Shown in pieces: positions 18,765 to 26,830 of a stretch of DNA of 64,000 nucleotides. Below the pieces are notes generated by a model. The model was given only the letters and a program-made list of their open reading frames with translations, did no database searches and had not been told where the DNA came from. Origin of the DNA: Borrelia coriaceae (GTDB lineage Bacteria > Spirochaetota > Spirochaetia > Borreliales > Borreliaceae). How positions within the stretch are numbered: the stretch's first letter is position 1; every line of letters starts with the position of its first letter. The translations under genes and the position numbers were made by a program. Location of the stretch: the NCBI RefSeq assembly GCF_023035295.1, contig NZ_CP075083.1:124001-188000 (forward strand), in the 5' to 3' direction.

Positions 18765-20564
18765 ATGATAAGAATAAAACGGTGCAGTTTATTAATGAGA
18801 TTAGTATTAATGTTACTGCTATTATCAGTAATAAGTTGTAATCAAATCAGTGATACAAAGAGTGATGGCAGTCAAGGGGCAGGTGCTCCTGTGAAAACAG
18901 CTGTCACTAGGCGGCATGATAAGGGAGATTTAAAAGTCAAGATTAAAGAACTTCTTGTAAAATTTGGGTTATCAGATGAAGGGAAGCAAATAGTTTATAA
19001 GATACAAAAAATAGTAACTAATCCTGATATTGGTAAGGATGATAAGGCTGGGGGTTACAAGACATATGATGATCTTAAATTTTATAATTTATTAGACACT
19101 TTAGGTGCTCTTAAGGTTAAAGAAATTGTAGGGCATTATTTAAAGGTTGATAGGCGTCAAAATGAGGTTAAAAATGCATTTAGTCAAGCTATAAATAATG
19201 CCGCTGAAGGTCCTTTAAAAGAGAGGTTACAAAATAAGCTTGATGATTATCAAGATGGTTATGCATTACGGTTAAAGAAGTTATTTAAGGATGATAATGC
19301 TAATGCTGTTTATGCTGCATTTACTGCTGATGATTATATTGTTCCAGCTATTAGTGAGATAGAATCTCATTTAAATGAACTTAAAGTTATGAGTCTTGTA
19401 GTTGCTGAAGTCTTTAAAAATCCTGAAGGTACTAGAGTTGATGGGGGTTCTGGAAGTGCTGTAGGTCCTGGAGATGTTGATGGTTCTGCTGGTGCTGAAA
19501 TTCCTGCAAGTTCTCAATTTACTAGAGTTGAAGGTACTAGAGTTGATGAGGATGTTACAGTTACTGAACCTGCGAAAGGCACTTTAGGTATTGGTGGTTC
19601 TGGGGGCGATGGTGGTGCTGAGGATACTACAGGTGCTTTGGGTCTTGTAGTTGTTAAGGAGCCTGACGGTACTGAAGATATTGAGGGTATATACTTAGAG
19701 TTTAATGATGAGGCGAAAAGGGTAATTGATAAACTTAGAAAGTTGGTAGTTATTCCTAGTGAATATTATAAGACATATACTGTGCAGGAATTTGATGGTT
19801 TAATAAGAGCTTTGGGTGATTCTAAGGTTAAAGATATGGTAAAAACTTATGGTGCATATGAATCAGAGTACAACGGAATTAAGGGGTTGATTGATAGGAA
19901 TATTCCTTGGGACTATGTACAAGAAATGTTAAGCATCAGCCTTAGTGATGCAGAAGAAAGTTTAAAGATTGCTATAAGAAAGTTCTTTACTAAATTTAAT
20001 GATGATGGTACTGCTGACCTTGCTGCTCTTCCTGATCCTAATTATGTGTATCAGAGCATGAGGCAAGTTGATAGCTCTATTTTTAAAGGTGCTCGAGGGG
20101 ATGTTGTTTCCATTATGAATTATGTAAATATAATGGTTGTTGATCTTTCATCTCAAGAGAGGTATCCATTTTCATATATTAAAGATGAAAGTGGTATGGA
20201 AGATAGTGATGGAGGATTGGTATTTAACTTTGTGGTTTTGCTAGGTAAGTTAAATAAGGAGCAGTTCAAAGCCATTTCAACTTTTAATTCTAGTGTTATT
20301 GAAGAAAAAGAGGCTACTCTTAAAGTTATAAATAATATCCGTGATGGTATTGAGGACAAGAAAGCTGTGCAACATCAGTTTGATAGTTATGTTAGAGGGT
20401 ATCATGGACATTTAATATCTTGTGCTAAGCATAAAGATCCTAAGACATTTTATGATCAAATCATGACAGGTACATATGCTGAGAACTTTAAGATGCTTAG
20501 AAAAGCAGCTTTAAAGATCATCGAAGAAAATAAGGCAGGTTCTAAACCAGGTATACCTAGGTAG
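18765..20564 (+). CDS. BTA121 lipoprotein, A-linker-B-C
   Basis: 599 aa. ATG 18765 follows AAGGAGATATTGAAT; an upstream TTG (18744) would include the ribosome site. Cys25 in LSVISC. Module A (GYKTYDDLKFYNLL, about 95). Then a linker of about 90 residues (about 218-308) rich in Gly, Ala, Val, Asp and Thr, with SAGAEIPASSQ and VTEPAKGTL units that match the tandem repeat in the gene at 24367. Module B (YYKTYTVQEFDGLI, about 334) and C (LVFNFVVLLGKLN, about 484). First gene of the array with such a linker. Confidence 0.9.
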   Translation: MIRIKRCSLLMRLVLMLLLLSVISCNQISDTKSDGSQGAGAPVKTAVTRRHDKGDLKVKIKELLVKFGLSDEGKQIVYKIQKIVTNPDIGKDDKAGGYKTYDDLKFYNLLDTLGALKVKEIVGHYLKVDRRQNEVKNAFSQAINNAAEGPLKERLQNKLDDYQDGYALRLKKLFKDDNANAVYAAFTADDYIVPAISEIESHLNELKVMSLVVAEVFKNPEGTRVDGGSGSAVGPGDVDGSAGAEIPASSQFTRVEGTRVDEDVTVTEPAKGTLGIGGSGGDGGAEDTTGALGLVVVKEPDGTEDIEGIYLEFNDEAKRVIDKLRKLVVIPSEYYKTYTVQEFDGLIRALGDSKVKDMVKTYGAYESEYNGIKGLIDRNIPWDYVQEMLSISLSDAEESLKIAIRKFFTKFNDDGTADLAALPDPNYVYQSMRQVDSSIFKGARGDVVSIMNYVNIMVVDLSSQERYPFSYIKDESGMEDSDGGLVFNFVVLLGKLNKEQFKAISTFNSSVIEEKEATLKVINNIRDGIEDKKAVQHQFDSYVRGYHGHLISCAKHKDPKTFYDQIMTGTYAENFKMLRKAALKIIEENKAGSKPGIPR

Positions 20565-20948
20565 CTGTTTAGGTAGTATTTAAGTTAGGAGTAGTAAATG
20601 AAAACAAATGTTCAAACAAGTTAAGATAGGTATTAAGATTTTAAATTAATATTGAAAATCTTAAATATAAATTTAAATATAGATTTAAGCCTTAGGTATC
20701 AATATTTAAGGCTTAAAGTTTGTATATCATAGCCATTTGAGATGATTTGCAAATATAATAAATAATTATAAGTAATAAACATATTATTGAATACATGTAT
20801 TAATAAATGTGCAAATAATGGTGATAAGGTTTATAATAATATTATTATGTTACAATATTACAATATTATTATTTAATAATATAAATTATTTAATAACCAG
20901 ATTTATTTGGTAATGCGTTTAAGTTGGTTTGAATAAGGAGATATGTAT
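20565..20948 (+). other. Intergenic: terminator and long leader
   Basis: Terminator at 20687-20720, then about 220 bp of AT-rich leader with an imperfect inverted repeat (TAATAATATT ... AATATTATTA, about 20833-20873) and repeated TTTAATAAT words. No gene. Confidence 0.55.
20687..20720 (+). terminator. Rho-independent terminator
   Basis: AAGCCTTAGGTATC / AATATTTAAGGCTT, imperfect near the loop. Confidence 0.7.
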
Positions 20949-22445
20949 ATGATAAAAGTGAAATATCGCATTTTCTTAATAATATTGGTATTAATATTGC
21001 TGTTATTATTAGTAATAAGTTGTAATTCAAGCGATTCATCAGGACATGATGGGACATATAGTACATCAGGTGGTGTTGGGGGAAGTAATGCGGAGAATAT
21101 TAATGCCAAACTTAATAAGCTTTTAAATGCATTTGGGTTACTCTCTTATGAGCAAGAGGCAATTGGCAAGTTACAAAAAATAGTTACTAATCCTGATATT
21201 GGTAATACTGAAGGTTATAAGACATATGGTAGTCTTGAATTTTATGATTTACTTAAAACTTTAGGTGCTCTTAGGGTTAAAGGAATTATAAAAAATTATT
21301 TAGAGTTTGCCAAATTCCAAAATAATGTTGAGAGAACTATAAATACTGTTAGTGATACTGATTTAAAGGATCGCCTACAAAGTAAACTTAAGGTTTGTAA
21401 TTCTAGCTATGGGTTTGCGTTAAAGGAGCTATTTAATGATGTTGTTTCGGCTAAACTTTCTTATGATGATTATGTTGTTCAAACAACTGTTAAGACAAAT
21501 GATCAGATAGCTAAACTTGAACCTGAGATAGAAGGAGTTGTAGGAGATCAAGATATTTTCTTACATCTTGATGGTGCTGAGGGCTGCGCAATTGCGCAAA
21601 TTGGAGAAATATTAGTTGATAGTGAGATTGATCATGGTAGGATATATACTTATGATGAGTTTTATGATTTATTAAATAGGTTGGGATTCTTTAGGGTTAT
21701 AAAAATTGTAGATATTTACCAAAAATATGAGGCACTCCAGGAAGCAGATTATAATGAAATTATTACAATGATTAAAGAAGAGGTTAAGGATGAAACCTTC
21801 AAAGCAGCGTTGGAAGATATGGCTGTTATGACTTATAGTTCATATCGTAATAATATAAGGGATATATTTACTAAATATGATGATGGCAAGGCCCTTTCTG
21901 TTATTCCTGAACCTGAGTATGTGTATGAAAAAATGACACATGCTGTTTATAGGTCTCTTTTTACAGATATTAAAGAGTATACGGAGTCCATTGTAAGGTA
22001 TAAAAATATAGAGGGCAGTCTTTTAAGAGAAGAAAGGCAAGTACTTTCGTATATACAAGGTAAGGGTGGTAAGTCTGATTTTGATTTTGTTGTCTTGTTA
22101 GGCAAGTTGGATGCTGCTCAGGTTAAAGCTATTGTACAATTTCATGCCAAGATTCTTAAAGCAAAATCTGCTGCTCAAGAAGCTAGAATGAATGTTACTG
22201 ACGATAGGGAAAAAGAACCTTTGATGGAGGCCTTTAGAGATACTGTTGAGGAGTATCATAAACATTTAGTCGCATGCTTTAAGCATAAGGATTCTCAGAC
22301 ATTTTATAATGCAATCGTTACAGGTACTTATGCTAATGACTTTAATCGTATTACAGAAAAAGCTTCTGGGTTATCTCCAAAAACTGAATCGGGTACTACT
22401 AACCCAGATATTAACTCAGATGTTAAGCCAGGTAGTACTACCTAG
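20949..22445 (+). CDS. BTA121-domain surface lipoprotein, A-B-C
   Basis: 498 aa. ATG 20949 is 8 nt after AAGGAG; an ATG two codons earlier (20943) is too close to it. Cys25 in LLVISC. Module A GYKTYGSLEFYDLL (about 88). Module B lacks the TNPxIG loop (VDSEIDHGRIYTYDEFYDLL region, about 225). Module C SDFDFVVLLGKLD (about 374). The last 23 codons (SPKTESGTTNPDINSDVKPG...) and the DNA beyond the stop are identical to the end of the next gene, a recent copied tract. Confidence 0.9.
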   Translation: MIKVKYRIFLIILVLILLLLLVISCNSSDSSGHDGTYSTSGGVGGSNAENINAKLNKLLNAFGLLSYEQEAIGKLQKIVTNPDIGNTEGYKTYGSLEFYDLLKTLGALRVKGIIKNYLEFAKFQNNVERTINTVSDTDLKDRLQSKLKVCNSSYGFALKELFNDVVSAKLSYDDYVVQTTVKTNDQIAKLEPEIEGVVGDQDIFLHLDGAEGCAIAQIGEILVDSEIDHGRIYTYDEFYDLLNRLGFFRVIKIVDIYQKYEALQEADYNEIITMIKEEVKDETFKAALEDMAVMTYSSYRNNIRDIFTKYDDGKALSVIPEPEYVYEKMTHAVYRSLFTDIKEYTESIVRYKNIEGSLLREERQVLSYIQGKGGKSDFDFVVLLGKLDAAQVKAIVQFHAKILKAKSAAQEARMNVTDDREKEPLMEAFRDTVEEYHKHLVACFKHKDSQTFYNAIVTGTYANDFNRITEKASGLSPKTESGTTNPDINSDVKPGSTT

Positions 22446-22482
22446 GTAGTGTTTAAGTTAAGAATAGTAAATAAAAAAAATA
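22371..22482 (+). repeat. Long identical 3'-end tract, copy 1
   Basis: Matches 24064-24175 base for base as far as I can read, covering the last codons, the stop, an AGGTAGTACTACCT palindrome and the start of the 3' UTR. Similarity continues through the terminator with few changes. Confidence 0.85.
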
Positions 22483-22495
22483 TTAAATGTAAACT

Positions 22496-22530
22496 TAGCC
22501 TTGGATAGCGATATTTAAGGCTTTTAAAAT
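22496..22530 (+). terminator. Rho-independent terminator
   Basis: AGCCTTGGATA...TATTTAAGGCT followed by TTTAAAATTT. Confidence 0.7.
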
Positions 22531-22536
22531 TTATAT

Positions 22537-22564
22537 CTGTATGTGTTAGAATACTTAGTACAAT
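22537..22564 (+). promoter_or_regulatory. Candidate promoter
   Basis: CTGTAT, 16 nt, TACAAT, about 70 nt before ATG 22633. The block (C/T)TGTAKGTGTTARAA is shared with promoters at 24229, 26675, 28611, 29955 and 31786. Confidence 0.55.
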
Positions 22565-22632
22565 ATTATTAATTAATAATTACATTTATTTAATAATTTG
22601 TTTAATTTAGTGTGAAAAAGGGGATATTTAAT

Positions 22633-24138
22633 ATGATAAGAATCAAAAAGTGCAGTTTATTAATGATAATATTAGCATTAATAGCACTATTATTAGTAAT
22701 AAGTTGTAATCAAGGTCGTTCTGTAAAGAGTGGTGGTGCAGATGTGGGAAAAGGTGCCCGTGTGAAAGAAGATCCTACTAAGGGCCCTGATAATAGAGAT
22801 TTAAATGTCAAGCTTAATGAGCTTATTTTAAAATTTGGGTTATCAGATAAAGAGAAACAAATAGTTTATAAGATACAAGAAGTATTATATGATCCTGATA
22901 TTGGGAGTGGTGAGGATGTTAAGACATATGGTGATCTTGAGTTTTATAATTTATTAAAAGATTTAGGTGATCGTAGGGTTAAAGAAATTGTAGAAAATTA
23001 TTTAAAAGTTGATGAGCTTTACGAGAGTGCTAAAAATGAATTCAGTCAAGCTATAAAGAATGCCATTGTTTTTTATTTTAAAGGGAAATTACAAAATAAT
23101 TTTGATAATTACAAGTCTAGTTATGCATTGCAGTTAAAGAGGTTATTTAAGGATGCTGATGCTAATGCTGTTTATGCTGCATTTATTGCTAATGATTATG
23201 TTGACCAAGTTACTCGTGAGACAGAACCTTATTTAAATGAACTAGCTATGTACTTAGAGAGTAATCACAGCAAGAGAATTATTGAACTTAGAAATATAGT
23301 AACTTCTCCTAGTCAAGGTTATAAAACATATACTGATTCTGAGTTTAATGGTTTATTGGAGGCTTTGGGTGATTTGAAGGTTAAGCAAATGGTAAGAGCT
23401 TATAATGAAGTTGTGGCAGAGTACGAAAGACTTGATGGAGATTTTAAGTCAAGATCTGATGTCTCCTGCTTGGGTTCATTGATCACAAAACTTTCTAATG
23501 CTAAAGAAGATTTAGATAATTATATAAGAAGCTGCTTTACTGTAATTAATGACTCTACTGGTACTATTGATCCTGATGTTCCTCCTGCTCCTGATGATTT
23601 GTATCGCGACATGTTAAATTTAGGGAATTTTTCTGATTTTAAACTTGTTGGACAGTATCTTGCAAACAGTATAAAGTATAAAGAGATGATGAAGAATTTA
23701 AGAGACTTTCAATGGTCAGCAGTGGCTATTTTCGACTCTGCAGTTGTCCTGTCAGATCCTAGTGTTTGTGCATCTTTCTTTTTAGGTGGCTTAGAGTTGA
23801 CTCAGCTTACAGAGTTTGTAAAATTGTATGTCCAAGTTATTGACGTTAGAAATGCTGCTGATGAAGCTGTAGAGCAGATCAGTGATGGTGTTGCTGGGAA
23901 GGAAGATTTAAGAAAGCAGTTTGAGGATTGTAAGCACGCTTACGAGAAGTATGTACTAGCATCTGGTTATGAAACTAATGACCCTCAGCAATTTTATGCT
24001 AAAATCATCATGACAAGTACTTATGTTGATAACTTTAATGACATTATAAAAAGAGCTTCTAAGTTATCTCCAAAAACTGAATCGGGTACTACTAACCCAG
24101 ATATTAACTCAGATGTTAAGCCAGGTAGTACTACCTAG
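22633..24138 (+). CDS. BTA121-domain surface lipoprotein, A-B-C
   Basis: 501 aa. ATG after AAAAAGGGGATATTTAAT. Cys25 in LLVISC. Module A DVKTYGDLEFYNLL (about 95). Module B TSPSQGYKTYTDSEFNGLL (about 228). Module C is a Cys-containing variant, SVCASFFLGGLE (about 375), as also seen at 24367 and 26831. The N-terminal spacer (NQGRSVKSGG, then DPTKG) closely matches the next gene, and the C-terminal tail matches the previous gene, so it is a mosaic of both neighbours. Confidence 0.9.
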   Translation: MIRIKKCSLLMIILALIALLLVISCNQGRSVKSGGADVGKGARVKEDPTKGPDNRDLNVKLNELILKFGLSDKEKQIVYKIQEVLYDPDIGSGEDVKTYGDLEFYNLLKDLGDRRVKEIVENYLKVDELYESAKNEFSQAIKNAIVFYFKGKLQNNFDNYKSSYALQLKRLFKDADANAVYAAFIANDYVDQVTRETEPYLNELAMYLESNHSKRIIELRNIVTSPSQGYKTYTDSEFNGLLEALGDLKVKQMVRAYNEVVAEYERLDGDFKSRSDVSCLGSLITKLSNAKEDLDNYIRSCFTVINDSTGTIDPDVPPAPDDLYRDMLNLGNFSDFKLVGQYLANSIKYKEMMKNLRDFQWSAVAIFDSAVVLSDPSVCASFFLGGLELTQLTEFVKLYVQVIDVRNAADEAVEQISDGVAGKEDLRKQFEDCKHAYEKYVLASGYETNDPQQFYAKIIMTSTYVDNFNDIIKRASKLSPKTESGTTNPDINSDVKPGSTT

Positions 24139-24175
24139 GTAGTGTTTAAGTTAAGAATAGTAAATAAAAAAATAT
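24064..24175 (+). repeat. Long identical 3'-end tract, copy 2
   Basis: Second copy of the tract at 22371-22482. The first visible difference is the length of the A run just after it. Confidence 0.85.
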
Positions 24176-24188
24176 TAAATGTAAACTT

Positions 24189-24220
24189 AGCCTTAGATAG
24201 CAATATTTAAGGCTTTTAAA
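24189..24220 (+). terminator. Rho-independent terminator
   Basis: AGCCTTAGATA...AATATTTAAGGCT followed by TTTAAAATTT. Confidence 0.7.
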
Positions 24221-24228
24221 ATTTATAT

Positions 24229-24256
24229 CTGTATGTGTCAAAAGACTTATTATAAT
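24229..24256 (+). promoter_or_regulatory. Candidate promoter
   Basis: CTGTAT, 16 nt, TATAAT, about 110 nt before ATG 24367. The -10 is the best match to the sigma-70 consensus in this set. Confidence 0.6.
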
Positions 24257-24366
24257 ATTATTTCAATATAATGTTATAATTTTTACAATATAATAATCAT
24301 ATTAATTTGATAATTACATTTATTTAATAATTTGTTTAATTTATTGTGAAAAAGGGGATATTTAAT

Positions 24367-26580
24367 ATGATAAGAATCAAACAGTATGGTTTATTCATAG
24401 TAATAATATTATCAATAGCGCTATTATTGGTCATAAGTTGTAATCAAGGTCGTTCTGCAAAGAGTAGTGACACAGATGTGGGCAAAGGTGTCGGTGTGAA
24501 ACAAGATCCCACTAAGGGCGATGATAATGAAGATTTAAAGGTCAAGATTGATGAGCGTCTTTTAAAGTTTAGATTATCAGATAAAGAGGTTCAAATAATT
24601 CGTAAGATACAAGAAATAGTAACTAATCCTGATATTGGTAAGGCTGAGGGTTATAGTACATATAATGATCTTAAATTTTATACTTTCTTAGGAAGTTTAG
24701 ACGACTTTAAAATTAGGGAGATTATAAGAGATTATTTAAAAGTTTATGAGCATTACGAGGATGGTAAAAAGGTATTTAGTCAATTTATGAATGATTCTGC
24801 CCTTGATGGTCCTTTAAAAAAGCGATTGCAAAGTGAGCTTGATGCTTATAATTATAATTATTTGTTTAGGTTAAAGCAGTTTTTCGGTCATGTTAATCCT
24901 TCTGCTGTTTATGGTGTAGTCACTAAGGGTTATATTAAGGAAGCTATTAGTAAGATAGATGAGCATTTATCTAAAGTTAGAAGGATGGTTGCTGAAGGTT
25001 CAGGAGGTACTAAAGGTGCTGGTGGTTCTGCTGGTGCTGAAGTTCCTGCAAATTCTGAGGTTATTAAAGAGCCTACAGTTCCTGCAAGTTCTCAAGCGAC
25101 TAGAGTTGATGAAAATGCTCCAGTTACTGAACCTGCAGAAGGTACTTTAGGTGCTGGTGGTTCTGCTGGTGCTGAAGTTCCTGCAAATTCTGAGGTTATT
25201 AAAGAGCCTACAGTTCCTGCAAGTTCTCAAGCGACTAGAGTTGATGAAAATGCTCCAGTTACTGAACCTGCAGAAGGTACTTTAGGTGCTGGTGGTTCTG
25301 CTGGTGCTGAAGTTCCTGCAAATTCTGAGGTTATTAAAGAGCCTACAGTTCCTGCAAGTTCTCAAGCGACTAGAGTTGATGAAAATGCTCCAGTTACTGA
25401 ACCTGCAGAAGGTACTTTAGGTACTGATGGTTCTGCTGGTGCTGAAGTTCCTGCAAATTCTGAGGTTATTAAAGAGCCTGCAATTCCTGCAAGTTCTCAA
25501 GTTACTAGAGTTGATAGAGATGCTCCAGTTACTGAACCTGCAGAAGGTACTTTAGGTACTGATGGTTCTGCTGGTGGTGTTGAGGAGGTTAATGTAAGTC
25601 TGGCAGGTACTGTAGGTGTCGATGATGCTAGAGACCCTGCAGGTCCTAAATATATTGGAGATTCTACCGATGTTGTAGTTACTGAATATATTGGAGGTCC
25701 TGCAGGTTTTGGAAGTATACACCTAAAGCTTGAGGCTGAAGAAATAGAGGGAATTGGTGAACTTAGGAAGCTAGTAACTTCTCCTAGTCAAGATTATAAA
25801 ACATATAATGATTCTGAGTTTGATGGTTTAATAAGTGATTTGGGTGTTTTGAAGGCTAAGAAAATTGCAATAGCTTATAATGCATATGCAGCAGAGCGGA
25901 AAAGATTGCAGGAAGAACTTGATGCAAAAATTAATGATGTTGAAATCAGTCCTAAATTGCAAGCAGAGCTTGATGATGCTAAAAAACGTGCAGAATTTGC
26001 TATAAGATCGGCCTTTACTAAATTTAATGGTGATGGTACTGCTCTTGATGTTATTCCTGATCCTAATCGTGTGTATGCAAGCATGCTATATTTGAATAGT
26101 GAATATTTTTTTGCACGTTTTAAAGAGTATCTTGCAAACAGTGTAAAGTATAAAGAGATGGAGGGGGAGTTAACGGAGTCTCAAAAGGGCACGTTCCGAT
26201 ATATAAACGATAAAATGACAGATCCTAAGTTTTGTATATATTTCTTGTTAGGTATTTTAAATGTTACTCAGCTTAAAGAGATTGCAAACTTGCATTCTAG
26301 GATTATTGAAGCACAAGATGCTGCTAGTAAAGCTTTAGCAGAGGCTCTTGATGTTAAGGGAAAGAAAGATTGTGAAACACGGTTTAGTCTTGAGCTTTTA
26401 GATTATCATAATTATTTAAATGCATCTAAGTATAAACGTGCTAATCCTAAGCAATTTTATGATCACATGGTGAAGGGAGAACATGTAAATAGTTTTATTG
26501 ATAGTTTTCGTGGGATTGAATATCAAGCTTCCAATCTTCCTAGAAAAAGGAAGTATGTCATAACCCAGGTACTACCTTAG
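24367..26580 (+). CDS. BTA121 lipoprotein with large repeat linker
   Basis: 737 aa. ATG after AAAAAGGGGATATTTAAT. Cys25 in LLVISC. Module A GYSTYNDLKFYTFL (about 94). Then about 240 residues of low-complexity linker: four 45-residue repeats (about 217-396; each GSAGAEVPANSEVIKEP, PASSQATRVD and VTEPAEGTL in turn) plus a Gly/Asp-rich remainder with YIGGPAG units. Module B TSPSQDYKTYNDSEFDGLI (about 475) and C KFCIYFLLGILN (about 619). The linker probably forms an extended, flexible stalk. The 3' third shares long near-identical DNA with the gene at 26831. Confidence 0.9.
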   Translation: MIRIKQYGLFIVIILSIALLLVISCNQGRSAKSSDTDVGKGVGVKQDPTKGDDNEDLKVKIDERLLKFRLSDKEVQIIRKIQEIVTNPDIGKAEGYSTYNDLKFYTFLGSLDDFKIREIIRDYLKVYEHYEDGKKVFSQFMNDSALDGPLKKRLQSELDAYNYNYLFRLKQFFGHVNPSAVYGVVTKGYIKEAISKIDEHLSKVRRMVAEGSGGTKGAGGSAGAEVPANSEVIKEPTVPASSQATRVDENAPVTEPAEGTLGAGGSAGAEVPANSEVIKEPTVPASSQATRVDENAPVTEPAEGTLGAGGSAGAEVPANSEVIKEPTVPASSQATRVDENAPVTEPAEGTLGTDGSAGAEVPANSEVIKEPAIPASSQVTRVDRDAPVTEPAEGTLGTDGSAGGVEEVNVSLAGTVGVDDARDPAGPKYIGDSTDVVVTEYIGGPAGFGSIHLKLEAEEIEGIGELRKLVTSPSQDYKTYNDSEFDGLISDLGVLKAKKIAIAYNAYAAERKRLQEELDAKINDVEISPKLQAELDDAKKRAEFAIRSAFTKFNGDGTALDVIPDPNRVYASMLYLNSEYFFARFKEYLANSVKYKEMEGELTESQKGTFRYINDKMTDPKFCIYFLLGILNVTQLKEIANLHSRIIEAQDAASKALAEALDVKGKKDCETRFSLELLDYHNYLNASKYKRANPKQFYDHMVKGEHVNSFIDSFRGIEYQASNLPRKRKYVITQVLP
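25015..25575 (+). repeat. 135-bp in-frame tandem repeat
   Basis: Units start at 25015, 25150, 25285 and 25420, with a partial unit from 25555. The first three are almost identical and the fourth is diverged. 135 bp is 45 codons, so gain or loss keeps the frame. Related single units occur in the gene at 18765. Confidence 0.95.
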
Positions 26581-26635
26581 GTAGTGTTTAAGTTAAAAAT
26601 AGTACATAATAAACATAGATATTAAATAATAAACC

Positions 26636-26670
26636 AAGCCTTAGATCAAAAAATTTAAGGCTTAAAGTTT
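26636..26670 (+). terminator. Rho-independent terminator
   Basis: AAGCCTTAGATC...AAATTTAAGGCTT followed by AAAGTTTAT. Confidence 0.68.
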
Positions 26671-26674
26671 ATAT

Positions 26675-26702
26675 TTGTAGGTGTTAAAAGACTTATTACA
26701 AT
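26675..26702 (+). promoter_or_regulatory. Candidate promoter
   Basis: TTGTAG, 16 nt, TACAAT, about 130 nt before ATG 26831. The leader that follows repeats TTTGATAAT/TTTAATAAT words. Confidence 0.5.
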
Positions 26703-26830
26703 GTTGTTAGGGACTAATGTTGTAATTGTAATATTATGCAATATCATTATAATGAAGTAATTATATGTATTTGATAATTAAATTCATTTAATAATGTATT
26801 TAATTTGTTTTTTAAAAGGAGATATTTAAT

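Noticed and set aside
24959..25150. 63-codon Leu-rich + strand ORF
   Set aside because: Alternative frame of the 135-bp repeat region; the in-frame repeat of the large gene explains it.
25015..25575. Possible CRISPR array
   Set aside because: Units are contiguous 135-bp coding repeats with no spacers and no cas genes in the window.
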